DNA of 64,000 nt. Origin: Sphingomonas sp. AR_OL41. Lineage in GTDB: Bacteria > Pseudomonadota > Alphaproteobacteria > Sphingomonadales > Sphingomonadaceae. The notes beneath the pieces were generated by a model. The model saw only the letters and a program-made list of their open reading frames with translations, did not search any database and was not told the origin of the DNA. The position numbers and the translations under genes were made by a program. The stretch is from the NCBI RefSeq assembly GCF_029911635.1, contig NZ_JARYTI010000015.1, positions 1-64,000 on the forward strand. Reading direction: 5' to 3'. Shown one piece after another: positions 27,799-36,759 of the stretch. How positions within the stretch are numbered: position 1 is the first letter of the stretch; each line of letters opens with the position of its first letter.

Positions 27799-29868
27799 TT
27801 AGGCTGGGCGTTCGCGCAGCCTCACCCTCGTGCGACGAAGCAAGGCCACGCCGTGAGCCGATAGGACGTCACCTTCCATATCGCCGAAGATCTTGGTCAC
27901 TCGGCCAAGCGTTAGGTGTGCCGGCGTTTCGCCATGATTGATGACGATGACGTAGCGACCTCGGCTGCCGTTACGTTCGGCAACTTCCACCCCTGCCGCC
28001 GGGACCGGATCCGGTGCGGACAGTCGCGCCTGCACCAACAGCCGCTGCATCAGCGCGTGCTGGCCGCCCGCGTCGAGAATGGCCCCGACATAGGTGATAC
28101 TGCCCTTGCCGACGCGGTGCGACACGATCGCCGGTCGGCCCGCCAGCCACGGGCCGGTGTCGTAGGTGGCGAGCACGTCTACGTCGCGGGCGGTCGGCTT
28201 GAGCACTTCGGCCCAGATCGAGGCAGTGCCTGCGAAGGACGGACCGGTGATGCCGATACGCTCGTCGATCGGATAATAGTTCTCCACGGTCGCGCCCAGC
28301 AAATCGACGAGCGGACCCGGCTGGCGCTGGGTCCAGAGCGCGTCGTCGCCGTCCTTCATGCCGCTGCGCGGGCCGAGCACGAGGTGCCCGCCACCGCGTA
28401 CATAAGCGGCTAGACGATCCGCGGTGGTTCGATCCAGCACGTTAAGCAAGGGCGCGACAACCAGCGCATAGCCCGACAGATCGGCGTCGGTGGTCAGCAC
28501 GTCGATCGTCCTTCCATCGACCGCGAGCGCGCGATACCAGTCCTTCATCGTCGCAACCGGATCATAGCCGCGACTGTGCTTCTCCTGCTCGACCGCCCAG
28601 CGGCTGTCTTGCGCATACAGCATCGCGACCGAGGCGCGCGGGCTCGTTCCGGCCAGCAGCGGCGCGGCTACGGCAAACTCGGCGGCAGTCCTGGCGATCT
28701 CGTCATAAATCGGCATCGGCACACCATCCGGCCCGACCAAGGTGCCGTGATATTGCTCCTGCCCGTTGAGTGCGCTGCGCCATTGCCAATACAGGACGGC
28801 GTCGCCGCCATGCGCGACCGCCTGCCACGCCAGTTCGCGCACCTGGCCGGGATCGAGCGCGCGGTTGACCGGTGCCCAGTCGACGCGGCCCGGCTGCGCT
28901 TCCATCACCCAGAAGTTGCGACGCTTGTAACCGCGCACGAGATCGTGGTGCAGCGCATTGGCCACCCAGTCAGGTCGACCGTTCGGGACGTAGTCGTCCC
29001 ATGCCGCGATATCGAGGTCGCGGTGGACGCGGTACTGGTCGAAATTGTTGTTCCACGCGGTCGAATTGGTGGTGAGAAACTGGCGCGGATCGGCCGCCGC
29101 ACGGATGGCGCGTGCCTGATTGCCGACGTAATCCGCCCAAACCGCGCTGACAAAGCGGTGAAAATCGAGGATCAGCGCCGGGTTCTGCGCGCCTTTCGAT
29201 TTCAATGGCACCTGATCGAAGCGTCGATAGACCTGGCTCCAATATTGCGTCGTCCAGCGCCGGTTGAGCGCATCGATGGTGCCATAGCGCGCCGCGAGCC
29301 ATGTCGCCCACAGCGCCTTTGCCTCCTGGTCGAAGCTCGGTACGCCGATCTCATTGTCGATCTGCCAGCCGACCACGTTGGGGTTATGGCCGTACCGGCG
29401 CGCCATCTCGCCCGCGATCCGGGCGGCGTAGCGGCGATAGGTCGCGCTGGCGAAGGAGAATTGACGGCGCTCGCCATGTCCCTCCATGCTGCCGTCCTCG
29501 TTAACGCGCAGCGTATCGGGGTAGGCCTCGGTCAGCCAAACCGGCGGGGCGGCGGTCGGCGTGCCGAGCACGACACGGATATGGTGCTTCGCCGCGGCGG
29601 TGATCGCGCGGTCGAGCCAGCCGAAGTCGAACTGCCCGTCTGCGGGTTCCATCCGCGCCCAGGCGAATTCGCCGATGCGAACGACATTGAGATGCGCCCG
29701 TTCCATCAGCGCGAGGTCCGTCTCCCAGCGCTCCTCCGGCCATTGCTCGGGATACCAGCTGCTGCCGATCGCGAGCGCGGCGGGTGCGAACGGGGGCGGG
29801 TCGCGGGGCGCGGCGGCCACCGGCGACACCGCCAGCACCAACGCCGCGACCGCGTAGCGCAGGTTCAT
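27799..29868 (-). CDS. GH42 beta-galactosidase, exported
   Basis: A 689-residue GH42 enzyme that removes terminal beta-galactose or related sugars. After a signal peptide (MNLRYAVAALVLAVSPVAAA), the TIM barrel holds SSWYPEQWPEERWETDL, the acid/base Glu173 in GWQIDNEIG and nucleophile Glu323 in NFWVMEAQPG. The beta-galactosidase trimerisation-like domain (VVAPLLNVLDRTTADRLAAY, GHLVLGPRSGMKD) and a small C-terminal beta domain follow. Start ATG 29868 overlaps the preceding esterase stop (ATGA). It is the last gene of the 11-gene operon and probably acts in the periplasm. Confidence 0.92.
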   Translation of the reverse strand: MNLRYAVAALVLAVSPVAAAPRDPPPFAPAALAIGSSWYPEQWPEERWETDLALMERAHLNVVRIGEFAWARMEPADGQFDFGWLDRAITAAAKHHIRVVLGTPTAAPPVWLTEAYPDTLRVNEDGSMEGHGERRQFSFASATYRRYAARIAGEMARRYGHNPNVVGWQIDNEIGVPSFDQEAKALWATWLAARYGTIDALNRRWTTQYWSQVYRRFDQVPLKSKGAQNPALILDFHRFVSAVWADYVGNQARAIRAAADPRQFLTTNSTAWNNNFDQYRVHRDLDIAAWDDYVPNGRPDWVANALHHDLVRGYKRRNFWVMEAQPGRVDWAPVNRALDPGQVRELAWQAVAHGGDAVLYWQWRSALNGQEQYHGTLVGPDGVPMPIYDEIARTAAEFAVAAPLLAGTSPRASVAMLYAQDSRWAVEQEKHSRGYDPVATMKDWYRALAVDGRTIDVLTTDADLSGYALVVAPLLNVLDRTTADRLAAYVRGGGHLVLGPRSGMKDGDDALWTQRQPGPLVDLLGATVENYYPIDERIGITGPSFAGTASIWAEVLKPTARDVDVLATYDTGPWLAGRPAIVSHRVGKGSITYVGAILDAGGQHALMQRLLVQARLSAPDPVPAAGVEVAERNGSRGRYVIVINHGETPAHLTLGRVTKIFGDMEGDVLSAHGVALLRRTRVRLRERPA

Positions 29869-31211
29869 TGCACGGCGTCTGCGGCGGGACGTTTTCCCGT
29901 TTCCACCCAGGTGCGCAGCGCATTCCATGCGGCGAGGGTACGGGGCTTATCGAACCCGCAATGCGTGTACCCTTCGACCCCGCCGACCGGCAGCGGCGCG
30001 CGGACCGGCGCTACGGTGAACTGCACCAGCTTGCTACTACGCCCGGCGGCGGCGACGACCTTGCCGAGCGCCGTTTCCTGCGCGAACGGGACGAGCGAGT
30101 CGATGCTGTTGTGGATCGTCACCAGCGGCGCGCCGATACGCCCGGTCGCCTTGTGCCACTGCTTGAGATAGGCCGCCGCCGCCGGGGCCGCGGCGAAGCG
30201 CTGGATGCCTGCATTGAGCGCCGCCGCTTCCGCCGGGGTCATCGTCGGCGAGGCATAGACCTTGCCGATATTGCCGTAGACCTGCCCGCCCGCGGTCGCC
30301 GTCATGTCGTCCGCGCCGAGCGACGCCGTGACGAGCGGAAAGGCGATCGAGGCGGCATCGCGCTCGAATCCGCCGATCGCAGCGACTTGCGATACGATCC
30401 GCGCCTCACGCCCGTTCGGGTTCTTCTGGGCTGCATTCCACAGCGCCAGCACCGGGGTCGCAACCTTGCCGATCTGACCGAACAGATAGGCCTGCGCCAG
30501 CGCAGGCGAGGGCGGGTCGGTCGGCAGCGCGTTGCGGCGCGCATCCTGCTCGCCGGGCAGCGCATAGGGCGTGTCCTTCGTCAGGAAGTTGTAGGCAAGG
30601 CGCATGTCGATGATCTGACCGAACAGCGTCTGCCAGCTGTCCACCACCCCACAGCGCGCGAACCCTCCCGCAAACGACCCCGGATAGCGATCGAGCAACG
30701 CGACGACGATCCCGCCACCCATCGAATCTCCCATCACATACGTGCGCCTCGCACCGAGCTTGCTTAGGAAATCGCGCAACCGCACGGTGTTCTTGACGCC
30801 CGTCTCCACGCCGAGCCCGGCCTTGTCATAGGCGCTGTGCCCCACGGCATAGCCCTGTCCGTAAGCCTCGCCGAGCAAGCCGTTGCCGGGGCCCTTGGTT
30901 ACCGGGTCATCGCTGACCGCGACCGGAGTGCCGGGGGTGGAGTAGCCGTGCGCGTAAAGCAGTCCTTCGTGGTTCCACTTGGCCGGGATGCCGAGCGCGA
31001 ACTGGTCGCCTTCCAGTTTGCCGTCCAGCAGCACGCCGCCGCCGGGGGCCGGCCTGGCCACGACGTCGGTCGCGCCGAGCGCCCTGGCGCGCGAAACCAG
31101 CGCGGCCTGCTCCGCGCCGACAGCCGGGACAGGCGTGTCGGCGGCGATCGCGATGACGGGCGCGAATAGCCACAGAGCGGTGGCGGCATGACGCAGGACG
31201 GGACGGATCAT
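29865..31211 (-). CDS. exported alpha/beta hydrolase (esterase), paralogue 1
   Basis: A 448-residue hydrolase with a signal peptide (RHAATALWLFAPVIAIAADT). The nucleophile elbow is VMGDSMGGGIVV; the acid is likely Asp in HNSIDSLVPFAQ and the base His in EGYTHCGF. An insertion of about 150 residues between strands makes it longer than common esterases. A paralogue with the same layout (GGSMGGSIV, HQTQDALVPFSQ, EGYSHCGF and the same C-terminal GxRPAADAV) lies earlier in this operon. Its acyl substrate is unknown. Overlaps neighbours on both sides (ATGA). Confidence 0.8.
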   Translation of the reverse strand: MIRPVLRHAATALWLFAPVIAIAADTPVPAVGAEQAALVSRARALGATDVVARPAPGGGVLLDGKLEGDQFALGIPAKWNHEGLLYAHGYSTPGTPVAVSDDPVTKGPGNGLLGEAYGQGYAVGHSAYDKAGLGVETGVKNTVRLRDFLSKLGARRTYVMGDSMGGGIVVALLDRYPGSFAGGFARCGVVDSWQTLFGQIIDMRLAYNFLTKDTPYALPGEQDARRNALPTDPPSPALAQAYLFGQIGKVATPVLALWNAAQKNPNGREARIVSQVAAIGGFERDAASIAFPLVTASLGADDMTATAGGQVYGNIGKVYASPTMTPAEAAALNAGIQRFAAAPAAAAYLKQWHKATGRIGAPLVTIHNSIDSLVPFAQETALGKVVAAAGRSSKLVQFTVAPVRAPLPVGGVEGYTHCGFDKPRTLAAWNALRTWVETGKRPAADAVQ

Positions 31212-32044
31212 CGGCAGACTCCCTTGGACGAAATGGTGAGATAGCGGGCAAGCATCGGCGCCAGCCGTGCGCGCATCACGGCGTAGCCGGTGCTGTTGGG
31301 ATGGACGCCATCATTGGCGAAACGGGGGTCGAGCGCGCCATCGGGCGTTGCCAGCGGCGTGTGATAATCGACGAAGCCGAACCCGTTGAAACGTGCGTAA
31401 TCGGCAAGCCAGCGATTGAGCGCGACGATCCGTGCGGCCGGCTTCATCGCCGGTGCCCACCAGAACGCGCCAGCCGGTGGCATCGCGCCCAGGATCACCC
31501 GGATGCCGTTCGCGCGCGCCAACGTCGCCATCGCGACGATATTGTCCTTATAGGCCTGCTCCGTGGTCGGCCCGGTATTCCCCGCCACGTCGTTTGTCCC
31601 CGCGAGGATATGCACCGCGCGGGGGTGCAGCGCGATGACATCGGCCTGGAAGCGCAGCAGCATCTGCGCGCTGGTCTGCCCGCTGATCCCGCGATCCAGC
31701 ACGCCGTGCGTGAACAGATCGGGGTCGGCCGCCTTCCACAATTCGCTGATCGAATCGCCCATGAAGACGACCCGTACCGGCCCGGACAGCGCCGCATTTT
31801 CGGCCCGGTAACGGCACAGCCCGGGCCAGTCGCGTGCCGCCTGCCCGGTCAGGGGCTGGTCGCGCGGCGGCACGGGCGGGGGCGCGAAGGCTGTGCCGGG
31901 CGCCAGCAGCCGGGTCACCAGCGCGGCAAGTCCGGGGTTCGGCGCGGCGGGCGGCGGGCACGGGTCGGCGACCATCGCGGTCCCGTCGCGCGCAAGAGGC
32001 AAAGGCGCCGGGGTCGACACTATGGCGGCTAGCAACATCAACAT
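31208..32044 (-). CDS. SGNH/GDSL hydrolase, exported
   Basis: A 278-residue SGNH-fold esterase. Block I is VFMGDSISE (nucleophile Ser), block II Gly in DRGISGQTSAQML, block III Asn in LAGTNDVAGN and block V NDGVHPN with catalytic Asp/His. Such enzymes remove acetyl or other acyl groups from sugars. The N-terminus MLMLLAAIVSTPAPLPLA looks like a signal peptide. ATG 32044 is chosen because AGGAG lies eight bases upstream; long in-frame upstream codons overlap the trehalase gene and are not used. The gene overlaps the trehalase stop by seven bases. Confidence 0.86.
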   Translation of the reverse strand: MLMLLAAIVSTPAPLPLARDGTAMVADPCPPPAAPNPGLAALVTRLLAPGTAFAPPPVPPRDQPLTGQAARDWPGLCRYRAENAALSGPVRVVFMGDSISELWKAADPDLFTHGVLDRGISGQTSAQMLLRFQADVIALHPRAVHILAGTNDVAGNTGPTTEQAYKDNIVAMATLARANGIRVILGAMPPAGAFWWAPAMKPAARIVALNRWLADYARFNGFGFVDYHTPLATPDGALDPRFANDGVHPNSTGYAVMRARLAPMLARYLTISSKGVCR

Positions 32045-33561
32045 GGCAAGGCTCCTACGGTGGTGGGCTCCGCCGTGCGGCTCCCGGTCGCCAGCATCTC
32101 CAGCGCGACGCCGTTGGTCCAGCCGAACCCGGTTTCGACGGCATATTCCCCGCCACCGCCCGCCGCGCCGGTCTCGACTTCGTATTTCTCCAGCAACTGG
32201 CCGGTCTCGCGATAATGCCGCGCCACCAGAGCGAGCCAGCGATCGGCTATGTCGTCCGCCAGATCGCTGCGCCCATAGCGTCTGAGCGCCGCAACCGCGA
32301 TCCAGTGCAGCGGCGCCCACCCGTTCGGCGCGTCCCATTGCTGACCGGTCGCGAGCGTCGTCGTGCGGACACCCCAAGGCGCTATCAGCGCGTCCAGCGC
32401 CGCGATCGTGTCGGCTGCGCGGTGCGGATTGGCCAACCCGACGAACAAAGGGAAGAGCATTGCCGCGGTCACGTGGTCGGTCGCGCGGCCCACATCAAGA
32501 TCGTAATCGGCATAATGGCGTGCCTGCGGGTTCCACAGATGCGTTCCGATCGCCGCCGCGCGGGCGGCCGCACGCTGCCCGAAATCCGCCGCCAGCGCGG
32601 CGAGCCCGAGGTCGCCCGCCTCGACGGAGATGGCGCGCTCCAGGCCTTGCAACAGAGCGTTGAGATCGACCGGCACGATCCGCGTGGTGCGGATCGTGCC
32701 GAGCGCACCCCCATCGGCCAGCCAGCGCGAACTGAAATCCCAACCGCTTTCCGCTGCCGCACGAAGATCGCGCCACAACTCAGCGGCCGAACGCCCGGGC
32801 GTCAGCGCGGCGAGCGCCGCGTCTTCCACCCAGGATTCGTCTCGAGGTCCGTCCGTGTCGTCCCAGTACCGGTTGAGCAGCGCCCCATCCGCCAGCCGCA
32901 CGACCCGGCGATGTTCGCCGAGCGGCACGAGATCGTCCGCGCCGTCCATCCAGAAGGCGTGTTCGGCGCGCATCCAGTCGAGCCGCTGGCGGCGCGCGAC
33001 GGGCGACCTATCCTGCGACAGCGCCGCCATCAGATAGAAGAACGGGGGATGCGAGCGCGAGAGATAATAGCTGCGCGTGCCGTTCGGGATATGGCCGTAG
33101 CGGTCGATCAAGCTGCCGAAATTGGCGATCATGTCCTCGACCAGATCCTGCCGCCCCGACCGCGCCAGACCGAGCATCGTGAAATAGCTGTCCCAATAAT
33201 ACAGTTCGCGAAAGCGACCGCCGGGTACGACATACCGATGTGGCAACGGCAAAGCCGAGGCGAATGGGGGCGTGACCGGCGTTTCCCGCGTGAGTTGCGG
33301 CCATAGTGCGGCGATATGCTCGGCCAGCGGGCGCGCGTCGGCGGGGGGCGGCGCCATATCGTCCGGCAAGTCGAAGTTCGCCGCCACGAAAGTCCGGATC
33401 ACGGCGTCATCGACGAGCGGGAGTGCCGCCCAATCCGCCATGATTGCCGCGGGCGGGCGCCGTGGCACGGCATCGGCAAAGGTCTTGGAATCGTTAAACA
33501 GCCGTCGCTCCTGCACCACCGCGAAAAGCGCGCCGAACAGCGCTGAGGGAGGGGCGTTCAT
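32038..33561 (-). CDS. GH37 trehalase
   Basis: A 507-residue trehalase hydrolysing alpha,alpha-trehalose to two glucoses. Both family signatures are present: PGGRFRELYYWDSYFTMLGL and QWDAPNGWAPLHW, with GxxESGWDFSSRW between. The start LFAVVQERRLFNDSKTFAD is the typical mature trehalase N-terminus; no signal peptide precedes it, so this copy is probably cytoplasmic, unlike most neighbours. ATG 33561 overlaps the MFS stop (ATGA), coupling import and hydrolysis. The glycine-rich lid loop GAAGGGGEYAVETGFGWTNG is present. Confidence 0.93.
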   Translation of the reverse strand: MNAPPSALFGALFAVVQERRLFNDSKTFADAVPRRPPAAIMADWAALPLVDDAVIRTFVAANFDLPDDMAPPPADARPLAEHIAALWPQLTRETPVTPPFASALPLPHRYVVPGGRFRELYYWDSYFTMLGLARSGRQDLVEDMIANFGSLIDRYGHIPNGTRSYYLSRSHPPFFYLMAALSQDRSPVARRQRLDWMRAEHAFWMDGADDLVPLGEHRRVVRLADGALLNRYWDDTDGPRDESWVEDAALAALTPGRSAAELWRDLRAAAESGWDFSSRWLADGGALGTIRTTRIVPVDLNALLQGLERAISVEAGDLGLAALAADFGQRAAARAAAIGTHLWNPQARHYADYDLDVGRATDHVTAAMLFPLFVGLANPHRAADTIAALDALIAPWGVRTTTLATGQQWDAPNGWAPLHWIAVAALRRYGRSDLADDIADRWLALVARHYRETGQLLEKYEVETGAAGGGGEYAVETGFGWTNGVALEMLATGSRTAEPTTVGALPC

Positions 33562-34784
33562 GCGGTCATCGTCCGCGGAAGTCGGCGACGCACTTGCAGC
33601 AGCGCCAGCGCGATCAGCGCGAGCGGCAGCAAGGCAGCGTAGAAGGCGATTTGCCCCGAGATGTGCTGGAACAACAGGCTGGTGACGAACGACCCGATCG
33701 TGCCGCCCAATGCCGAGAAGATGACGATCAGGCCCATCATTGCGGCATGGCGATGGCGCGGCAAGGCGCTCAGTGCGACCGAACACAGTGTCGGGTAGAT
33801 CGGCGCCATAAACACACCGATCAGCGGGAAGAGATAGGCCGCGACCGGCGCGTTGGACCATCCGACGTCGGCCCGCGCGGCCAGACCGCGCGTCGCCGGA
33901 AGTGTCGCGACGATCAACAGCGCGATGCAGGCGAGGCAGGCAAGCAGCACCGGCAACCAGTCGATGCGTTTGAGTACCACGCCGGATGCCAGCCGCCCCA
34001 CCGCCATTGCGCCGACGAAGATGCTCGACATCTGCACGCTCATCGCCGGTGGCAGATGCAGCACCTCGCTGTTGAACGTCGGTAGCCAGGTGCCGACGCT
34101 TTGTTCTACCAGCACGTAGCAGAAGATGCCGCCAAGAAAGGCGACCGTCGGGGGCAAGGCGACCAGCGACAGCATCGCGCGTACGCTGCCGGCCCGCTCG
34201 CCGCGAACCGAGGCGGCGGTTTCGTCGAGCGGCATCGCCCGCCATGCCACAGCGAGAACGGCGGCGATACCGCCGAGCAGCCAATAGAAGTGGAGCCAGT
34301 CTCCGCCGGTCGAATCCGCGCCGATGAACGCGCCGAACAGCCACACGCCGACCAGCAGCCCGACCATGAACACGCCTTCGACGATGCCAGTAACGCTGGC
34401 ATGGTCGGCCGGATCGCGCGCGAGCAGCCCGATCGTTCCGTACGTCGCCACCTTGGCGATGCCGAAGCACAATCCCGTCGCCACGAACAGCAACTGCATG
34501 GCGACGAAGCTGTTGGCGAACGACGCGGCGAGGCACGCCAGCGCAATCACCGCCATCACGGCTACAAGCGCGCGACGATAACCGAACGCCGGAATGCGCA
34601 CGGCGAGCAGGAAGGCGGCGACCACGACGGACAGGTCCTTACACGCCTCCAGCGTAGACCCCATCGGCTTGGTCGCGCCGAAATGGCGGATCGATTGCAG
34701 GATCACCGTACCCACGCTGTTCATCAGCACGCCGAGCAAGGCATAGGTCAACGCCAGCGTGACAAGGATGCGCAGCCTGCTCAC
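33558..34784 (-). CDS. MFS transporter
   Basis: A 408-residue membrane protein with twelve predicted segments (for example VTLALTYALLGVLMNSVGTVIL, VVVAAFLLAVRIPAFGYRRALV, LFPLIGVFMAPIYPTLCSVAL, ALLPLALIALALLQV). The loop FGYRRALVAV and the FMAPIYPTLCSVAL stretch recall the FucP/GluP sugar:proton symporter branch. It probably brings the sugar set free in the periplasm into the cell, where the overlapping trehalase gene acts. The start overlaps none but lies three bases before the next operon gene's stop region; coupling is ATGA on both sides. Confidence 0.85.
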   Translation of the reverse strand: MSRLRILVTLALTYALLGVLMNSVGTVILQSIRHFGATKPMGSTLEACKDLSVVVAAFLLAVRIPAFGYRRALVAVMAVIALACLAASFANSFVAMQLLFVATGLCFGIAKVATYGTIGLLARDPADHASVTGIVEGVFMVGLLVGVWLFGAFIGADSTGGDWLHFYWLLGGIAAVLAVAWRAMPLDETAASVRGERAGSVRAMLSLVALPPTVAFLGGIFCYVLVEQSVGTWLPTFNSEVLHLPPAMSVQMSSIFVGAMAVGRLASGVVLKRIDWLPVLLACLACIALLIVATLPATRGLAARADVGWSNAPVAAYLFPLIGVFMAPIYPTLCSVALSALPRHRHAAMMGLIVIFSALGGTIGSFVTSLLFQHISGQIAFYAALLPLALIALALLQVRRRLPRTMTA

Positions 34785-35821
34785 CGCGGCCGCGTGCCCA
34801 GATGCGCGTCGAAGAACCGCGCGATGACCGTATAGGCTTCGATCGATTCAGGCATGTCCGGCCACATGAAGAAAGCGTGTGGCAACCCATCGAACAGCAC
34901 CAGTTCGCTCGGCACGCCCGCAGCCAGGAGCCGACGATGCGCGAGGGTCAGCGCGCTGACGGCGAAGTCGCGCCCGCCCGCCAGCATCAGCGTCGGGGGA
35001 AAGGCCCGCGTTTCCTCCGCCGAGTTCAGCGGATAGGCGAGCGCATCGCTCGCCGCGACGCCTGCCATGTACCGTGTCGGCAAGGTGTCGGGCAACATCG
35101 TCGTCGGCAACGGGGCACCGCCTGTGATCGGCCCCGACAGGAACGCACTGTCGCCGCTATAGGATGCTCCCGTGCCGCAGAACGTGCCGATCGCGCCGGG
35201 CCGTGGCAAATGCTGGGCCCGGATCCACGCCACCGATTGCGCGGTGATGATTCCGCCCGCCGAACAGCCGTAGATGCCGATATTCTCCGGTCGATAGGTC
35301 TTGAGCAACGCGCGGTACACCGCCGTCACGTCTTCGGATGCGGCAGGATAGGCATGTTCGGGCGCGAGCCGGTAATCGACCGCCACCACCTTGACGCCCA
35401 TCGTCGCGGCGACCGGAATCGCCTCGACCAAAGCTCCGCTGCCCGCGCCCCACATGAATGCGCCGCCATGTACGCTGATGAGCACGCGGCGCGCGTTGCG
35501 GGGTGAGAGCGGCGCTTTCGGGACGATGATATCGACGCCCACCCCGCCGATCGTCGCACGGTTTTCGCGCGTTGCGAAACGCCGGTGCATCTCGGCCAGG
35601 CGGCGGTCGTTCCAGCCCTGATAGAAGCCACGCTGCCGCGCGACGTCGTCCTTCAGGTCGGGCGCGGTCTCGGCCTTCATCCGAAGCAGCACGGCCTTGG
35701 CGTCCGCGCTCAACTGGTTCGACGGCGGGAGCGTCAGCGCGGGCACGTGGACGGTCGCATCCTGCGCAGCGACTGATGTCGCCACGAGGGCGAGCAAGGC
35801 AAGGCACACACGCTTCATCAT
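34781..35821 (-). CDS. exported HSL-type alpha/beta hydrolase, paralogue 1
   Basis: A 346-residue esterase of the hormone-sensitive lipase branch. A signal peptide (MMKRVCLALLALVATSVAAQ) is followed by the oxyanion HGGAF, the elbow YGCSAGG, Asp in GGRDFAVSA and His in GLPHAFFMW. HSL-type enzymes cleave short acyl esters of small molecules. It begins at ATG 35821, the first of two tandem ATGs, which overlaps the stop of the next paralogue (ATGA). The paralogue shares LVLFDGLPHAF and the overall order, so the two arose by tandem duplication. Confidence 0.84.
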   Translation of the reverse strand: MMKRVCLALLALVATSVAAQDATVHVPALTLPPSNQLSADAKAVLLRMKAETAPDLKDDVARQRGFYQGWNDRRLAEMHRRFATRENRATIGGVGVDIIVPKAPLSPRNARRVLISVHGGAFMWGAGSGALVEAIPVAATMGVKVVAVDYRLAPEHAYPAASEDVTAVYRALLKTYRPENIGIYGCSAGGIITAQSVAWIRAQHLPRPGAIGTFCGTGASYSGDSAFLSGPITGGAPLPTTMLPDTLPTRYMAGVAASDALAYPLNSAEETRAFPPTLMLAGGRDFAVSALTLAHRRLLAAGVPSELVLFDGLPHAFFMWPDMPESIEAYTVIARFFDAHLGTRPR

Positions 35822-36759
35822 CGGGCTTTCCGTTCGAGTTCGGCTTTCAGGAAGCGCGCCATCGTCGCGAACGCAGCGTCGCTTTCCGGGGCCTCGATAT
35901 AGCTCCAGAAAGCGTGCGGCAGACCGTCGAACAGCACCAATTTCGCGGACGATCCGTCGGCATCGAGCTTGCGGCAGAAGTCCGCCGTGGAACTCAGGAG
36001 GTAATCGCGGCCGCTCGCGATGCACAAGGTCGGCGGCCAGCCGGCGAGCGCGGTGCGGGCTGGTGACAATGCCGGATCGGTCAGATCGCGCGTCCCGGCA
36101 TAGCCTTGCACCACGCCGCGCAGGATGCCGGGGTCGAGGAACAGGCTGGCACTGTCCCCGGCGCGCGAAAGATCGCCGCTCCCGGAAAAGACGCCCAGTG
36201 CGCCGGGCATCGGCACATACTCGCGCTTGAGGCGCGCGGCCAGTTCGACGGTCAGGATCGCGCCCGCAGAGGTGCCGTAAACCCCTACCCTGCGTGCCGG
36301 GGTGTCACGGAGGATCGCGCGATATACCGCCAGCGCATCGTCGAGCGCGGCGGGAAATTCTGCTCCCGGCACTAGCCGATAGCGCACCGCTATGACGGTA
36401 TAGCCGGTTAGCCCGGCCACCGGCACATTCTCCGTGATCGACCCGGAATCGACCAAGAAGCCGCCGCCGTGCAGGTTGAGGAGCATCGCCGCGCCGCGAC
36501 GCCGAACCTTTGGCGTGAAGACGCGCACCGGAACACCGGCGATCGTCCGCTCGGTCATCGTCACGCCGTAGCGGCGCAGCATCCGCTGGCCGATCTCCTG
36601 CTGGATCGCCTCCGCCGCCGCGCGCCGCTCGGCCATCGTGCGCGCGGCCTTGGGACGGGCCGCGTCCACGGCCAGTCCGGCCCTGGCTTCGGGGCTCAGA
36701 ATGTCCGAAGCGGGCGGGGCCAGCGCTTGCGCCGCGAGTGCGAGGAGCAGGCCGATCAT
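35818..36759 (-). CDS. exported HSL-type alpha/beta hydrolase, paralogue 2
   Basis: A 313-residue HSL-branch esterase. MIGLLLALAAQALAPPAS is a likely signal peptide. The oxyanion hole is LHGGGFLVDSG, the elbow YGTSAGAI, Asp in ASGRDYLLSS and His in GLPHAFWSY. Ser, Asp and His are all present. It is the tandem partner of the preceding entry but diverged in the lid region. ATG 36759 overlaps the GH1 stop (ATGA). Substrate unknown; a sugar-linked acyl group is inferred from context. Confidence 0.84.
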   Translation of the reverse strand: MIGLLLALAAQALAPPASDILSPEARAGLAVDAARPKAARTMAERRAAAEAIQQEIGQRMLRRYGVTMTERTIAGVPVRVFTPKVRRRGAAMLLNLHGGGFLVDSGSITENVPVAGLTGYTVIAVRYRLVPGAEFPAALDDALAVYRAILRDTPARRVGVYGTSAGAILTVELAARLKREYVPMPGALGVFSGSGDLSRAGDSASLFLDPGILRGVVQGYAGTRDLTDPALSPARTALAGWPPTLCIASGRDYLLSSTADFCRKLDADGSSAKLVLFDGLPHAFWSYIEAPESDAAFATMARFLKAELERKAR

